From assembly GCA_025351765.1 (NCBI GenBank), contig JANXVH010000154.1, positions 1-38,813 on the forward strand: a stretch of 38,813 nucleotides of DNA, given 5' to 3'. Shown one piece after another: positions 7,184-15,411 of this stretch. Under the pieces are notes generated by a model that worked only from the letters and a program-made list of their open reading frames with translations, was not told where the DNA came from and searched no databases. How positions within the stretch are numbered: the first letter of the stretch is position 1; every line of letters starts with the position of its first letter. A program made the position numbers and the translations under genes. Source of the DNA: Pedobacter sp. (lineage in GTDB: Bacteria; Bacteroidota; Bacteroidia; Sphingobacteriales; Sphingobacteriaceae).

Positions 7184-7591
7184 ATGAAAGATACATCGAA
7201 ATTACAAGCAATAGTTCAATGTAAATGCCCAAGATGCAGAACCGGTGCTATCTTTTCCGGGCCAATTTATTCGTTTAAAGGGCAGGTTACCAACGAGTAT
7301 TGTGGGTATTGCAACCTGCGCTTCGAGCGTGAACCCGGGTTTTTTTATGTGGCTATGTTTATCAGCTATGCAATGAATGTTGCAGAAATGATTGGTGTTA
7401 GCGTTGCAGCTTACCTATTAGGCGTTGCTTTAACGTACGATAACTTGTGGGCTTATGTTGGCATTCTTATTGGTGGCGTATTTTTATTTTCGCCCATAAA
7501 TTACCGCTATTCCAGGGTAATGCTCTTACATTGGCTAACTCCTGGATTAAAGTTTGTTCCAGGTATTAAAGCGGCCGCTATTAAACCTTAA
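7184..7591 (+). CDS. DUF983 family zinc-ribbon membrane protein
   Basis: A protein of 135 residues from the ATG at 7184 (146 from an in-frame ATG at 7151). A zinc-ribbon pair, CPRC and CGYC, brackets a short segment with GAIFSGPIYSF. Two membrane helices follow (FYVAMFISYAMNVAEMIGVSV and WAYVGILIGGVFLFSPINY), then RYSRVMLLHWLTPG. This is the DUF983 layout; the biochemical role is unknown. I prefer 7184 because family members start just before the first CxxC and because the predicted transcription start (about 7150) would make 7151 leaderless; 7151 cannot be excluded. The FNR-like dyad upstream suggests expression under low oxygen or nitrosative conditions, an inference. Its stop overlaps the end of a convergent MATE remnant. 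Confidence 0.85.
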   Translation: MKDTSKLQAIVQCKCPRCRTGAIFSGPIYSFKGQVTNEYCGYCNLRFEREPGFFYVAMFISYAMNVAEMIGVSVAAYLLGVALTYDNLWAYVGILIGGVFLFSPINYRYSRVMLLHWLTPGLKFVPGIKAAAIKP

Positions 7592-7727
7592 TTGTTTTCC
7601 ATTTACCCCGCTTAAATAGAATAAAGCCTGCAAAGGATATACCCAATTCTGCCACAGGAATTGCAATGAAAACTCCTGTAGGGCCTAAATTGAAGTGCTT
7701 CGCCAATAGGTATGCCAGCGGAGGTAA
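7581..7727 (-). pseudogene. C-terminal remnant of a MATE-family efflux transporter
   Basis: Read from 7727 down to a TAA at 7583-7581, the frame gives LPPLAYLLAKHFNLGPTGVF, then IAIPVAELGISF, then FKRGKWKTIKV. This is the last membrane helix pair and basic tail of MATE (NorM/DinF-like) multidrug exporters. An in-frame stop at 7730-7728 and the lack of any recognisable upstream sequence show that roughly the first 400 codons are gone. The stop overlaps the end of DUF983 (7591) by 11 bases, so the two genes were convergent neighbours before decay. Confidence 0.7.
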
Positions 7728-7824
7728 CTACTTGCCGCTAATTTAATTAAAATTATGTTCGAGCTTGAATAAGGATCAGTTAAGATTAGGGTTTCATTTA
7801 GGTTGCAGTAGGGTTGTGGTTTGG

Positions 7825-7927
7825 CCGCGTGCGCAGTCCGTCAGCACCGCATGCGCCCTGAGTCCGCCTTTTTACTGGAAAAAGGCGGACTCAGGGCGGA
7901 CTCACTGCGCACTCATGGCGCACGCAT
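7825..7927. repeat. Inverted array of 11-bp GC-rich units around a hairpin
   Basis: On the plus strand four abutting 11-mers run GGCGGACTCAG (7884-7894), GGCGGACTCAC (7895-7905), TGCGCACTCAT (7906-7916), GGCGCACGCAT (7917-7927). On the minus strand, going left, four more run GGCGGACTCAG (7868-7858), GGCGCATGCGG (7857-7847), TGCTGACGGAC (7846-7836), TGCGCACGCGG (7835-7825). The centre is TTTTT-ACTGG-AAAAA (7869-7883). The inner arms make a perfect 20-bp stem (7854-7873 with 7879-7898). The block is far more GC-rich than its surroundings and lies in the non-coding gap left by the MATE remnant. The rest of 7728-7977 shows no gene; a 124-codon plus-strand frame here crosses the repeat and the antisense of the next gene and is not real. 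Confidence 0.85.
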
Positions 7928-7977
7928 TACGAATCCTTCCCTCTGGCTTACCGAGTTCAACCTTAGTGCTTATTAAA

Positions 7978-8397
7978 TTAAATGCTATACGCAAGAATCA
8001 TTTCATCATTAACCTTGCAACCTTTACCTGTAGTAGTGTCAATCATCACATAGTCGAACCAGCCATCCGCGGCGATCTTTCCAGTCCGTTTGTTTTCTAT
8101 TTCAAATTGAACACGGCAACCCTTTTCATTGATGGTTAAAATTCCTGTGCGTATGGCAATTATATCGCCCAGTAGGAGTGGGCGTTTAAAATCAACCAGC
8201 GCAGTACGTACTACCCATCCAAATCCACTATTTAAAAAGGATTCCATAGGCATTTTGTAAAACTCTGCCATTTGATCGTAGCGGGCGGCCAGTACATAAT
8301 CAAAATATTTGCTGTTGTGAACATGGTTAAACATGTCAATATCGTCTGGTCTTACCTTTAATTCACTTTCAAATATGCTGTATTGCGTTTTTTCCAT
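7978..8397 (-). CDS. Acyl-CoA thioesterase, hotdog fold
   Basis: A 139-residue hotdog-fold protein of the 4HBT/FatA-like class. It has the motif VRPDDIDMFNHVHNSKYFDYVLAARYDQ, where the aspartate before MFNHV and the asparagine-histidine pair are the usual active-site region, and a later FEIENKRTGKIAADGWFDYVMID strand pair. Expected role: cytosolic hydrolysis of acyl-CoA or acyl-ACP thioesters; substrate unknown. I chose the ATG at 8397 rather than an upstream in-frame ATG at 8442, because a -7 element (8425-8418) lies between them and the family starts just before this strand. It is divergent from rpsO. It is a different protein from the thioesterase at 2642-3049. Confidence 0.87.
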   Translation of the reverse strand: MEKTQYSIFESELKVRPDDIDMFNHVHNSKYFDYVLAARYDQMAEFYKMPMESFLNSGFGWVVRTALVDFKRPLLLGDIIAIRTGILTINEKGCRVQFEIENKRTGKIAADGWFDYVMIDTTTGKGCKVNDEMILAYSI

Positions 8398-8417
8398 AAA
8401 TAGGGGAGTTGTCCTTA

Positions 8418-8425
8418 CAAACTTA
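8418..8425 (-). promoter_or_regulatory. Promoter -7 element for the thioesterase at 7978-8397
   Basis: TAAGTTTG on the minus strand is an exact TAnnTTTG match. The predicted transcript starts near 8413, about 16 nt before the ATG at 8397, which settles the start choice. Confidence 0.5.
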
Positions 8426-8450
8426 AAACAAAATTCAATCATGTGCAGTG

Positions 8451-8481
8451 TTGTTAATCTTTAAAACTTACAGTATCTTTG
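8451..8481 (+). promoter_or_regulatory. Promoter of rpsO (-33 and -7 elements)
   Basis: TTG at 8451-8453 and TATCTTTG at 8474-8481 are separated by 20 bases, a full match to the Bacteroidota housekeeping promoter. The expected start is near 8486, giving a leader of about 38 nt before rpsO. Confidence 0.7.
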
Positions 8482-8523
8482 CACTAATTAATTAATCCAT
8501 ACACACTTTAGTATCATTCAAGA

Positions 8524-8826
8524 ATGTATTTAAGTAAAGAAAAGAAAGCCGAAATCTTCCAAAAACACGGCGAAGTAGAGACTAACACGGGTTCTGCAGA
8601 AGGTCAGGTAGCGTTATTTACCTATCGTATTGCGCACTTAACAGAGCATTTAAAGAAAAATCGTAAAGATTTCTCTACCCAGTTATCACTACAAAAATTA
8701 GTAGGTAAACGCCGCGGTATTTTGGCCTACCTATTTAAGAAAGATATTGAGCGTTACCGTGCCATCATCAAAAACCTTGGTTTAAGGGATATCATTAAAC
8801 CTGTTGGTTCAAAAGACAGCAAATAG
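8524..8826 (+). CDS. rpsO: 30S ribosomal protein S15
   Basis: A 100-residue small-subunit protein that binds the central domain of 16S rRNA early in assembly. The S15 core is clear: the GSAEGQVALFTYRIAHLTEHLK segment, then KDFSTQLSLQKLVGKRRGILAYLFKKD, and RYRAIIKNLGLR. It is about ten residues longer than the usual 89, owing to a C-terminal extension (IIKPVGSKDSK). It stands between a strong promoter and a terminator and is followed by pnp, the conserved bacterial rpsO-pnp order. Confidence 0.98.
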   Translation: MYLSKEKKAEIFQKHGEVETNTGSAEGQVALFTYRIAHLTEHLKKNRKDFSTQLSLQKLVGKRRGILAYLFKKDIERYRAIIKNLGLRDIIKPVGSKDSK

Positions 8827-8842
8827 GCGTACTTATATCAAG

Positions 8843-8870
8843 AAAAGCCATTCTTTAAGGATGGCTTTTT
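8843..8870 (+). terminator. Rho-independent terminator after rpsO
   Basis: AAAAGCCAT (8843-8851) pairs with ATGGCTTTT (8861-8869) around a short CTTTAAG loop, and the stem runs into T6 (8866-8871). It separates rpsO from pnp, so pnp either has its own promoter or depends on read-through. Confidence 0.75.
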
Positions 8871-8943
8871 TACTTTGAAAAGTAAAAAAGTATATATAAA
8901 TCCGGTGTGTAGAAAGAGGAAAACGCACCACAATTAATTATAA

Positions 8944-11085
8944 ATGAATGTAATAAAAAAATCGTTCGATCTGGGCGATGGAAGAACAATTGAAATTGAA
9001 ACAGGTAAGTTAGCTAAACAAGCTGATGGTTCTGTAGTGGTTAGAATGGGTGATACCATGCTTTTGGCCACAGTAGTTTCTTCGGTAGGTGCAAAATCAG
9101 GTGTTGATTTTTTACCATTGTCGGTTGATTACCAAGAGAAATACGCTGCCGCAGGCCGTATTCCAGGTGGTTTCCTTCGCCGTGAGGCTAGATTATCTGA
9201 TTATGAGGTATTGATCTCTCGTTTGGTGGATCGTGCTTTACGTCCGATGTTCCCAGAAGATTATCACTCTGATACTCAGGTAATGATCTCATTGATCTCA
9301 TCTGATAAAAATATAATGCCAGACTGTTTAGCGGGTTTAGCTGCTTCGGCTGCTATTGCAGTTTCTGATATTCCTTTTAACGGGCCAATATCAGAAGTTC
9401 GTGTTGCTAGAATTGACGGTAAGTTTGTAATTAATCCTTATCTAAGCGATCTTGAACGTGCCGACATGGAGTTTTTAGTAGCAGGTACTGAAAACGACAT
9501 TGTAATGGTTGAAGGTGAATGCGATGAGATCTCTGAAACTGAAATGGTTGAGGCGATTGAATTTGCACACAAGGCAATCATCATACAAGTGCAGGCACAG
9601 AAAGAACTGGCTGAATTGGTTGGTAAAACGGTTAAGCGTACTTATTCTCATGAAGACAGTAATCCTGAATTGAAAGAGAAGGTTTATGCCGCTACTTATG
9701 ATAAGGTATATGCAATTGCTAAAAGCAACACCAGTAAAGGTGAGCGTGGTGATGCATTTGGTGCCGTGTTGATGGACTTCATTGCTACTTTAGGTGAAGG
9801 TGTTGACGATGTAACGGGTTTCCTTTCTAAGAAATATTTCCATGATGTACAATATGATGCCATCCGTAACCTAGTTTTAGATGAAGGAATTCGTTTAGAC
9901 GGTCGTGATGTACGTACTGTACGTCCTATCTGGAGTGAAGTGGGTTATTTGCCTTCAGCTCACGGTTCTGCTGTATTTACCCGTGGTGAAACTCAGGCTT
10001 TAACTACTGTTACTTTAGGTTCTAAAGACGATGAGCAGATGATTGATGGTGCTTTTGTTAATGGTTACAACAAATTTTTACTACACTACAATTTCCCTGG
10101 TTTCTCAACTGGTGAGGTTCGTCCGAATAGAGGAGCTGGTCGTCGTGAGATTGGTCATGGTAACCTGGCAATGCGTTCATTAAAGAAGGTATTACCCGGC
10201 TTAGAAGAAAATCCTTATACTATCCGTATTGTTTCTGATATTTTAGAATCAAATGGATCTTCATCAATGGCAACTGTTTGTGCGGGTACATTAGCACTTA
10301 TGGATGCAGGTATCAAAATCAAAGCACCGGTTTCGGGTATTGCTATGGGATTGATTACTGATGAAAAAACCGGTAAATATGCTATCCTTTCAGATATTTT
10401 AGGTGATGAAGATCACTTAGGAGATATGGATTTTAAGGTAACAGGTACTGAAAAAGGTATTGTTGCTTGCCAGATGGACTTAAAAATTAACGGTTTGAAG
10501 TGGGAAGTGCTTACAAACGCGCTTATCCAGGCTAAAGAAGCTCGTTTACACATCCTAAACGAGATGAAGAAAACTATGGCTGCGCCTCGTGAGGATTATA
10601 AAGATCACGCACCTCGCATCGTATCATTAAGTATTGATAAAGAATTTATTGGTGCAGTAATAGGGCCCGGCGGTAAAATTATTCAGGAAATGCAACGTGA
10701 AACTGGTGCGTCTATCTCTATTGAAGAGGTTGGTAACAAGGGTATCATTGAGATTTTTGCTGATAATAAAGCTGCTATTGATGCTGCAGTTACACGTATC
10801 AATGCCATTGCCGCTAAACCGGATATAGGTGCAACTTATGATGGTAAGGTGAAATCTATTATGCCATTTGGTGCATTTGTAGAAATTATGCCAGGTAAGG
10901 ACGGATTATTACATATTTCTGAGATTGCATGGGAACGTTTAGAGACTATGGATGGTGTGCTTAAAGAAGGTGATAAAATTCAGGTTAAACTGCTAGATAT
11001 TGACAAACAAGGTAAAATGAAACTTTCTAGAAAAGCCTTATTGCCTCGTCCACCAAGACCAGAAAACGCACCTGCTGCAAATTAA
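8944..11085 (+). CDS. pnp: Polyribonucleotide nucleotidyltransferase (PNPase)
   Basis: A 713-residue phosphorolytic 3'-5' exoribonuclease that works as a trimer in mRNA decay and tRNA/sRNA maturation. Domain order: RNase PH 1 (about 1-140), helical linker (150-225), RNase PH 2 (about 310-545, with [23 protein letters not shown] and [21 protein letters not shown]), KH domain ([19 protein letters not shown]), and S1 domain ([20 protein letters not shown] through DGLLHISEI). Length is typical. It starts at ATG 8944 after an AT-rich leader without a Shine-Dalgarno. It lies 117 nt after rpsO and is followed by a strong terminator. Confidence 0.98.
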   Translation: MNVIKKSFDLGDGRTIEIETGKLAKQADGSVVVRMGDTMLLATVVSSVGAKSGVDFLPLSVDYQEKYAAAGRIPGGFLRREARLSDYEVLISRLVDRALRPMFPEDYHSDTQVMISLISSDKNIMPDCLAGLAASAAIAVSDIPFNGPISEVRVARIDGKFVINPYLSDLERADMEFLVAGTENDIVMVEGECDEISETEMVEAIEFAHKAIIIQVQAQKELAELVGKTVKRTYSHEDSNPELKEKVYAATYDKVYAIAKSNTSKGERGDAFGAVLMDFIATLGEGVDDVTGFLSKKYFHDVQYDAIRNLVLDEGIRLDGRDVRTVRPIWSEVGYLPSAHGSAVFTRGETQALTTVTLGSKDDEQMIDGAFVNGYNKFLLHYNFPGFSTGEVRPNRGAGRREIGHGNLAMRSLKKVLPGLEENPYTIRIVSDILESNGSSSMATVCAGTLALMDAGIKIKAPVSGIAMGLITDEKTGKYAILSDILGDEDHLGDMDFKVTGTEKGIVACQMDLKINGLKWEVLTNALIQAKEARLHILNEMKKTMAAPREDYKDHAPRIVSLSIDKEFIGAVIGPGGKIIQEMQRETGASISIEEVGNKGIIEIFADNKAAIDAAVTRINAIAAKPDIGATYDGKVKSIMPFGAFVEIMPGKDGLLHISEIAWERLETMDGVLKEGDKIQVKLLDIDKQGKMKLSRKALLPRPPRPENAPAAN

Positions 11086-11122
11086 ACCCTTGTCAAATTA
11101 TTAAGGTTTCCAAATATAAACT

Positions 11123-11147
11123 ACCCCGCATTTTGCGGGGTTTTTTT
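11123..11147 (+). terminator. Rho-independent terminator after pnp
   Basis: ACCCCGCA (11123-11130) and TGCGGGGT (11134-11141) form an 8-bp GC-rich stem with a 3-nt loop, followed by a seven-base T run (11141-11147). Confidence 0.92.
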
Positions 11148-11210
11148 ATTTAAACCGGGTTAAATAAATTATATTTACTTGCACAATAACATCTAAAAAA
11201 AATGCCTGTC

Positions 11211-11885
11211 ATGAAACACCTCATAGCTCCTTCTGTTCTTTCTGCTGATTTTGGTAACCTGCAGCGCGATATTGAGATGATCAACTTAAGCGAGGCAGAC
11301 TGGTTTCATGTTGATATTATGGATGGTACTTTTGTGCCAAATATTTCCTTTGGTTTTCCGGTAATGGAAGTTTTAAAAGCCCATGCCACAAAGCCATTGG
11401 ATGTACATTTAATGATTGTTAAGCCAGAACTATATATTGATCGTTTTGCTGAAGCAGGCGCCGCAGTAATTACCGTGCATTATGAAGCTTGTATACATTT
11501 GCACAGGGTAGTTCAAAATATTCATGCAGCAGGCTGTAAGGCATGCGTAGCATTAAATCCACACACACCAGTTTTGTTGCTAAAAGATATATTGATTGAT
11601 TTGGATATGGTGCTGGTCATGTCTGTTAATCCGGGATTTGGCGGTCAGAAATTCATTCCCAATACACTAAGCAAAGTAAAAGAACTTAAAGCTTTAGCTG
11701 CATTAATTAATCCTTCATTGCGGATAGAAGTTGATGGTGGCGTTGGTTTAAATAATATTGGCGAATTGGTTAATGCAGGGGCTGATGTCTTTGTGGCCGG
11801 TAATGCAATATTTGCCGCACCATCTCCTATTGAGATGATCTCCCTGTTAAAAAACCATGACGCCGGAATATTGACCAGATCTTAA
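11211..11885 (+). CDS. rpe: Ribulose-phosphate 3-epimerase
   Basis: A TIM-barrel enzyme of 224 residues that interconverts ribulose 5-phosphate and xylulose 5-phosphate in the pentose phosphate pathway. Visible motifs: IAPSVLSADFGNL at the N-terminus, HVDIMDGTFVPN (metal-binding His and Asp), DVHLMI, VMSVNPGFGGQKFI, and EVDGGVGLNNI with the phosphate-binding end AGNAIFAA. I chose the ATG at 11211 (MKHLIAPS), which fits the family start; an in-frame ATG at 11202 would add three residues. It is followed after 4 nt by the TonB-dependent receptor gene, so the two are probably transcribed together, although their functions look unrelated. Confidence 0.96.
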   Translation: MKHLIAPSVLSADFGNLQRDIEMINLSEADWFHVDIMDGTFVPNISFGFPVMEVLKAHATKPLDVHLMIVKPELYIDRFAEAGAAVITVHYEACIHLHRVVQNIHAAGCKACVALNPHTPVLLLKDILIDLDMVLVMSVNPGFGGQKFIPNTLSKVKELKALAALINPSLRIEVDGGVGLNNIGELVNAGADVFVAGNAIFAAPSPIEMISLLKNHDAGILTRS

Positions 11886-11889
11886 GCCA

Positions 11890-14286
11890 ATGCTTAAATT
11901 ACGCTTGTTGCTTTTGGCGCTTTTGTGTGGACTTACCTACGTAAGCGCACAGCCTTTGGTAAAAGTTACAGGCTTGGTAACCGATAGTTTAAATGTTCCT
12001 TTACCTAAAGTTACCATAACTGTTTTGGGGCAAAGTCAAAATAGTATTTCAAACGACAAAGGAAATTACAGTATATATTCCACCACTACTTCCTTTACGC
12101 TTAAGTACACCTTACTTGGTTACAAACCAATTTTGATTGAGGTAAATCGGAATAAAGCAGGCAGGATAGTTCAAAATATGGTAATGAATATCAACATTAA
12201 TGAGTTGGAACAGGTTACCGTAACCAATAAGCAAAATCAACTCAGTAACAGTATTCTGATCAATGTTAACGAAGTTGCCGCGATGCCATCAGTATCAGGA
12301 AATTTCGAGGTGATACTGAAAACGCTTCCAGGCGTATCTACTAACAATGAATTGAGTTCTCAGTATAGCGTAAGGGGAGGGAATTTTGATGAGAACCTGA
12401 TGTATGTAAACGATGTAGAGATTAGCAGACCAGTATTGATTAGAAACGGACAGCAAGAGGGCTTAAGTTTTATCAACAGCGATTTACTGAGCTCAGCAAA
12501 ATTCTCTGCAGGGGGTTTTGAGTCGAGGTATGGCGATAAGCTCTCGTCCGTTCTGGATGTAAAGTACAACAAGCCAGACAGCAGTCAGCAACTGATCAAT
12601 ATTGGATTGATGGGAGGAGCTATAAGTTCTAAAATCTTTGGAGCCAATACTTATCTTTTGGCAGGGATCCGTTATAAAAATAATGGCAGCATTTTAAATA
12701 CGCAGGACAATAAAGGAAGTTATACACCAAGCTTTAAAGACTTTCAGTTGGTGTTTTCACAAAGCTTGTCGCACAAGTTCAGTCTCAGTTTTCTGGGCAG
12801 TATCAACAGCGGGGTGTTTAAATTACTTCCCGAGAGTAGGGAAACCCAATTTGGAACGTTAAGTACCCACCTGCGTTTACAAACAGAATACAGCGGTAAA
12901 GAGATTGACGACTATAATACCGCAGGGGGCGCTATTACGGCTACATATTTTCCCAAATCCAATTTGGTTATAAAATGGATAAACAGTTATTTCAGTATAC
13001 TGGAGAGTGAAAAAATTGATATTGAAGGAAGTTATATTTTTGACGAATTAAGCAATAGCTTTTCGGGAGGGAATTTTGGAATCATCCGTACAAACCGTGG
13101 ACTAGGGGGTTATTTGAATTATGCAAGAAATAGTCTTGCCTCAAAGAGTTTCAGTTCAAGCATTAAAATTGATCAGGTTTATAGCAATCATACCTTCTCA
13201 CTAGGAGCACGTTTTGAACACAAAAATTACGTTGATAACTTAAATGAGTACAGCCTGATAGACTCAGCCGGATATATTATAGAAGGAATTAAGAATTTCT
13301 ATCAGGACAATGCAATAAGCGTAGAAAATAATTTATCAATTAATTACCTGACCGCCTATGTGCAAGATAGCTACACCCTGAGTACAAATTCAGATTTGCA
13401 ATTGGGTGTGAGAACGAGTTACAACAGTTTGAGCGGGCAGCTCTTGTTAAGCCCCAGGATGCTTTTGGCATACAGGCCATTAAACAATAACAAGATCATC
13501 AGGTTTACTGCGGGTGTCTATCAGCAAGCGCCAGACTATAGAAGCATTAGGGCCTTTGACGGCACATTGAATAAAAGGCAAAAGGCGCAGCGTTCTTATA
13601 ATACTTCTTTTGGAATTGATTATGCATTTGATGGGTTAGGAACCAGATTAAAGTTTACTTCAGAAGGATACTTTAAGTATCAAGATAGGTTGATTCCCTA
13701 TATGATGGACAATGTGCGTATCAAATATTTAGCGGGCGATATGGCTAAGGGCTATATTTATGGTGCCGATTTTAGTATAGGGGGCGAGTTTGTTAAAGAT
13801 CTTTTGTCTTATTTCAGGATTTCGCTGATGAAATCCAATCAAGATATTAAGGGCGATGGCATAGGTTACCTGAAGCGTCCTACAGATCAACGGGTAAATT
13901 TTTCTGTATATTTTCAGGACAGGCTGCTGAATAGTCCCACTTATAAAGTCCACCTGAATATGTTATATGGTTCAAGGCTACCCGTGGGTGCCCCTTTGCT
14001 GCAAAGGTATTCTGATGATTTCAACATTCCAGCTTATAAGCGAGTTGACATAGGCTTTTCAAAAGATTTTTTAGATGATGCCGTGAAACGTAGGGCAAGG
14101 TTTCTTGATAAATATTTTAGTTCATTTTCTGTACATGCTGAGGTATTTAATTTGCTTAATATAAATAATACAGTGTCATACCTGTGGCTAAAGGATGTGA
14201 ATAACGTACAATACGCCATTCCGAATTACCTTACCGGACGACAGCTGAACTTAAAATTGATCATAAAGTTCAAGAATTCGAAATGA
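11890..14286 (+). CDS. TonB-dependent outer-membrane receptor with carboxypeptidase-like N-terminal domain
   Basis: A 798-residue outer-membrane receptor. It has a signal peptide (residues 1 to about 20, ending VSA), then a CarboxypepD_reg-like beta-sandwich (about 22-100, VTGLVTDSLNVPLPKVTITV), a plug domain (about 115-225, with YSVRGGNFDENLMYVNDVEI and GFESRYGDKLSSVLDV), and a long beta-barrel to the C-terminus. No SusD partner is adjacent, so it is not a standard polysaccharide locus; the ligand is unknown. The 4-nt gap from rpe implies shared transcription. The C-terminus (IIKFKNSK) does not end in the usual aromatic residue, but F is close to it. Confidence 0.9.
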   Translation: MLKLRLLLLALLCGLTYVSAQPLVKVTGLVTDSLNVPLPKVTITVLGQSQNSISNDKGNYSIYSTTTSFTLKYTLLGYKPILIEVNRNKAGRIVQNMVMNININELEQVTVTNKQNQLSNSILINVNEVAAMPSVSGNFEVILKTLPGVSTNNELSSQYSVRGGNFDENLMYVNDVEISRPVLIRNGQQEGLSFINSDLLSSAKFSAGGFESRYGDKLSSVLDVKYNKPDSSQQLINIGLMGGAISSKIFGANTYLLAGIRYKNNGSILNTQDNKGSYTPSFKDFQLVFSQSLSHKFSLSFLGSINSGVFKLLPESRETQFGTLSTHLRLQTEYSGKEIDDYNTAGGAITATYFPKSNLVIKWINSYFSILESEKIDIEGSYIFDELSNSFSGGNFGIIRTNRGLGGYLNYARNSLASKSFSSSIKIDQVYSNHTFSLGARFEHKNYVDNLNEYSLIDSAGYIIEGIKNFYQDNAISVENNLSINYLTAYVQDSYTLSTNSDLQLGVRTSYNSLSGQLLLSPRMLLAYRPLNNNKIIRFTAGVYQQAPDYRSIRAFDGTLNKRQKAQRSYNTSFGIDYAFDGLGTRLKFTSEGYFKYQDRLIPYMMDNVRIKYLAGDMAKGYIYGADFSIGGEFVKDLLSYFRISLMKSNQDIKGDGIGYLKRPTDQRVNFSVYFQDRLLNSPTYKVHLNMLYGSRLPVGAPLLQRYSDDFNIPAYKRVDIGFSKDFLDDAVKRRARFLDKYFSSFSVHAEVFNLLNINNTVSYLWLKDVNNVQYAIPNYLTGRQLNLKLIIKFKNSK

Positions 14287-14335
14287 TAAATAATATAAAA
14301 CTGTTACATTTACCGGTAATAAACAAATAGTTAAA

Positions 14336-15400
14336 ATGAGACATAATTTTGGCGCAGGCCCCTGTATTTTACCACAGGAAGTATTTAAACAAGCATCACA
14401 AGCAGTTTTAGATTTTAAGGACGGCTTATCCATTTTAGAAATTTCGCACCGTACGCCAGAGTTTGAGGGTGTGGTTGAAGAGACCACAAGGCTTATTAAA
14501 GAACTTATGAATGTACCAGAAGGATATTCTGTTCTTTTACTGCAAGGCGGTGCAAGTTTGCAATTTGCAATGGTTCCTATGAACTTATTACCGGAAGGGC
14601 AAACAGCGAGTTACCTGGAAACTGGTGTTTGGGCAAATAAAGCAATTAAAGAGGTTGCTTTTTTTGGAAAAGCAAATATTGTAGCGTCATCCAAGGATGC
14701 TAACTTTACCTTTATTCCTAAGGACTATACTATTCCAGAAGACAGTGCTTATTTCCATTTTACATCAAACAATACGATCTATGGAACAGAGCTTTTCAAC
14801 CTTCCTAAAACTTCAATACCAGTAGTTTGCGATATGTCATCTGATATTATGAGCAGAGTAATTGACGTAAGTCAGTTCGATCTTATCTACGCAGGTGCAC
14901 AGAAAAACATTGGTCCGGCAGGTTTAACAGTGGTTATTGTTAAAGATGAGATCCTTGGAAAGAGTGGAAGAAAGATTCCTTCTATGTTAGATTATAAGGT
15001 TCAGATAGACGGTGGATCTATGTATAATACACCTCCGGTTTTTTCAATATATACCGCAATGCTTAACCTTCGCTGGTTAAAAGCTAAGGGTGGTGTAGCT
15101 GAAATTGAAAAAGAAAATACTGCCAAGGCACGTGCACTTTATGCCGAGATTGACAGGAACCCATTGTTTAAAGGTACTTGTGCTGTTGAAGACAGGTCAA
15201 AAATGAACGTTTGCTTTGTAATGGAGAATCCTGAGCATGAAAAGCCGTTCTTAAAATACGCTGAAGAAAATGGGATTGAAGGTATCAAAGGCCATAGAAG
15301 TGTAGGTGGCTTTAGGGCTTCTATATACAATGCGCTTCCAATTACAAGTGTACATGCCTTAATTGAATTAATGCAGATTTTTGCTGAAAAACAACAATAA
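14336..15400 (+). CDS. serC: Phosphoserine aminotransferase
   Basis: A 354-residue class-V PLP aminotransferase that converts 3-phosphohydroxypyruvate and glutamate to phosphoserine and 2-oxoglutarate (serine synthesis; it can also serve PLP synthesis). The start [42 protein letters not shown] and the PLP lysine K190 in [12 protein letters not shown] are all present, as is the late [21 protein letters not shown] block. Length fits the family. It is followed 11 nt later by serA, so the two form a serine operon. A near-match -7 element (TACATTTA) lies in the 49-nt gap after the receptor gene. Confidence 0.97.
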   Translation: MRHNFGAGPCILPQEVFKQASQAVLDFKDGLSILEISHRTPEFEGVVEETTRLIKELMNVPEGYSVLLLQGGASLQFAMVPMNLLPEGQTASYLETGVWANKAIKEVAFFGKANIVASSKDANFTFIPKDYTIPEDSAYFHFTSNNTIYGTELFNLPKTSIPVVCDMSSDIMSRVIDVSQFDLIYAGAQKNIGPAGLTVVIVKDEILGKSGRKIPSMLDYKVQIDGGSMYNTPPVFSIYTAMLNLRWLKAKGGVAEIEKENTAKARALYAEIDRNPLFKGTCAVEDRSKMNVCFVMENPEHEKPFLKYAEENGIEGIKGHRSVGGFRASIYNALPITSVHALIELMQIFAEKQQ

Positions 15401-15411
15401 TAAATAAATTG

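Noticed and set aside
7742..7980. AT-rich near-inverted ends (TTTAATTAA-like at 7742 and 7971-7980) flanking the 11-mer array, suggesting a miniature transposon
   Set aside because: The words are short, low complexity and imperfect, and no target duplication could be seen.
7765..8139. 124-codon plus-strand open frame
   Set aside because: It runs through the 11-mer inverted array and antisense to the thioesterase at 7978-8397; its Cys/Arg/Ser-rich product is an artefact of the repeat.
8398..8442. Longer N-terminus for the thioesterase (ATG at 8442)
   Set aside because: A -7 promoter element lies at 8425-8418, downstream of that ATG, and the extra 15 residues are not family-like.
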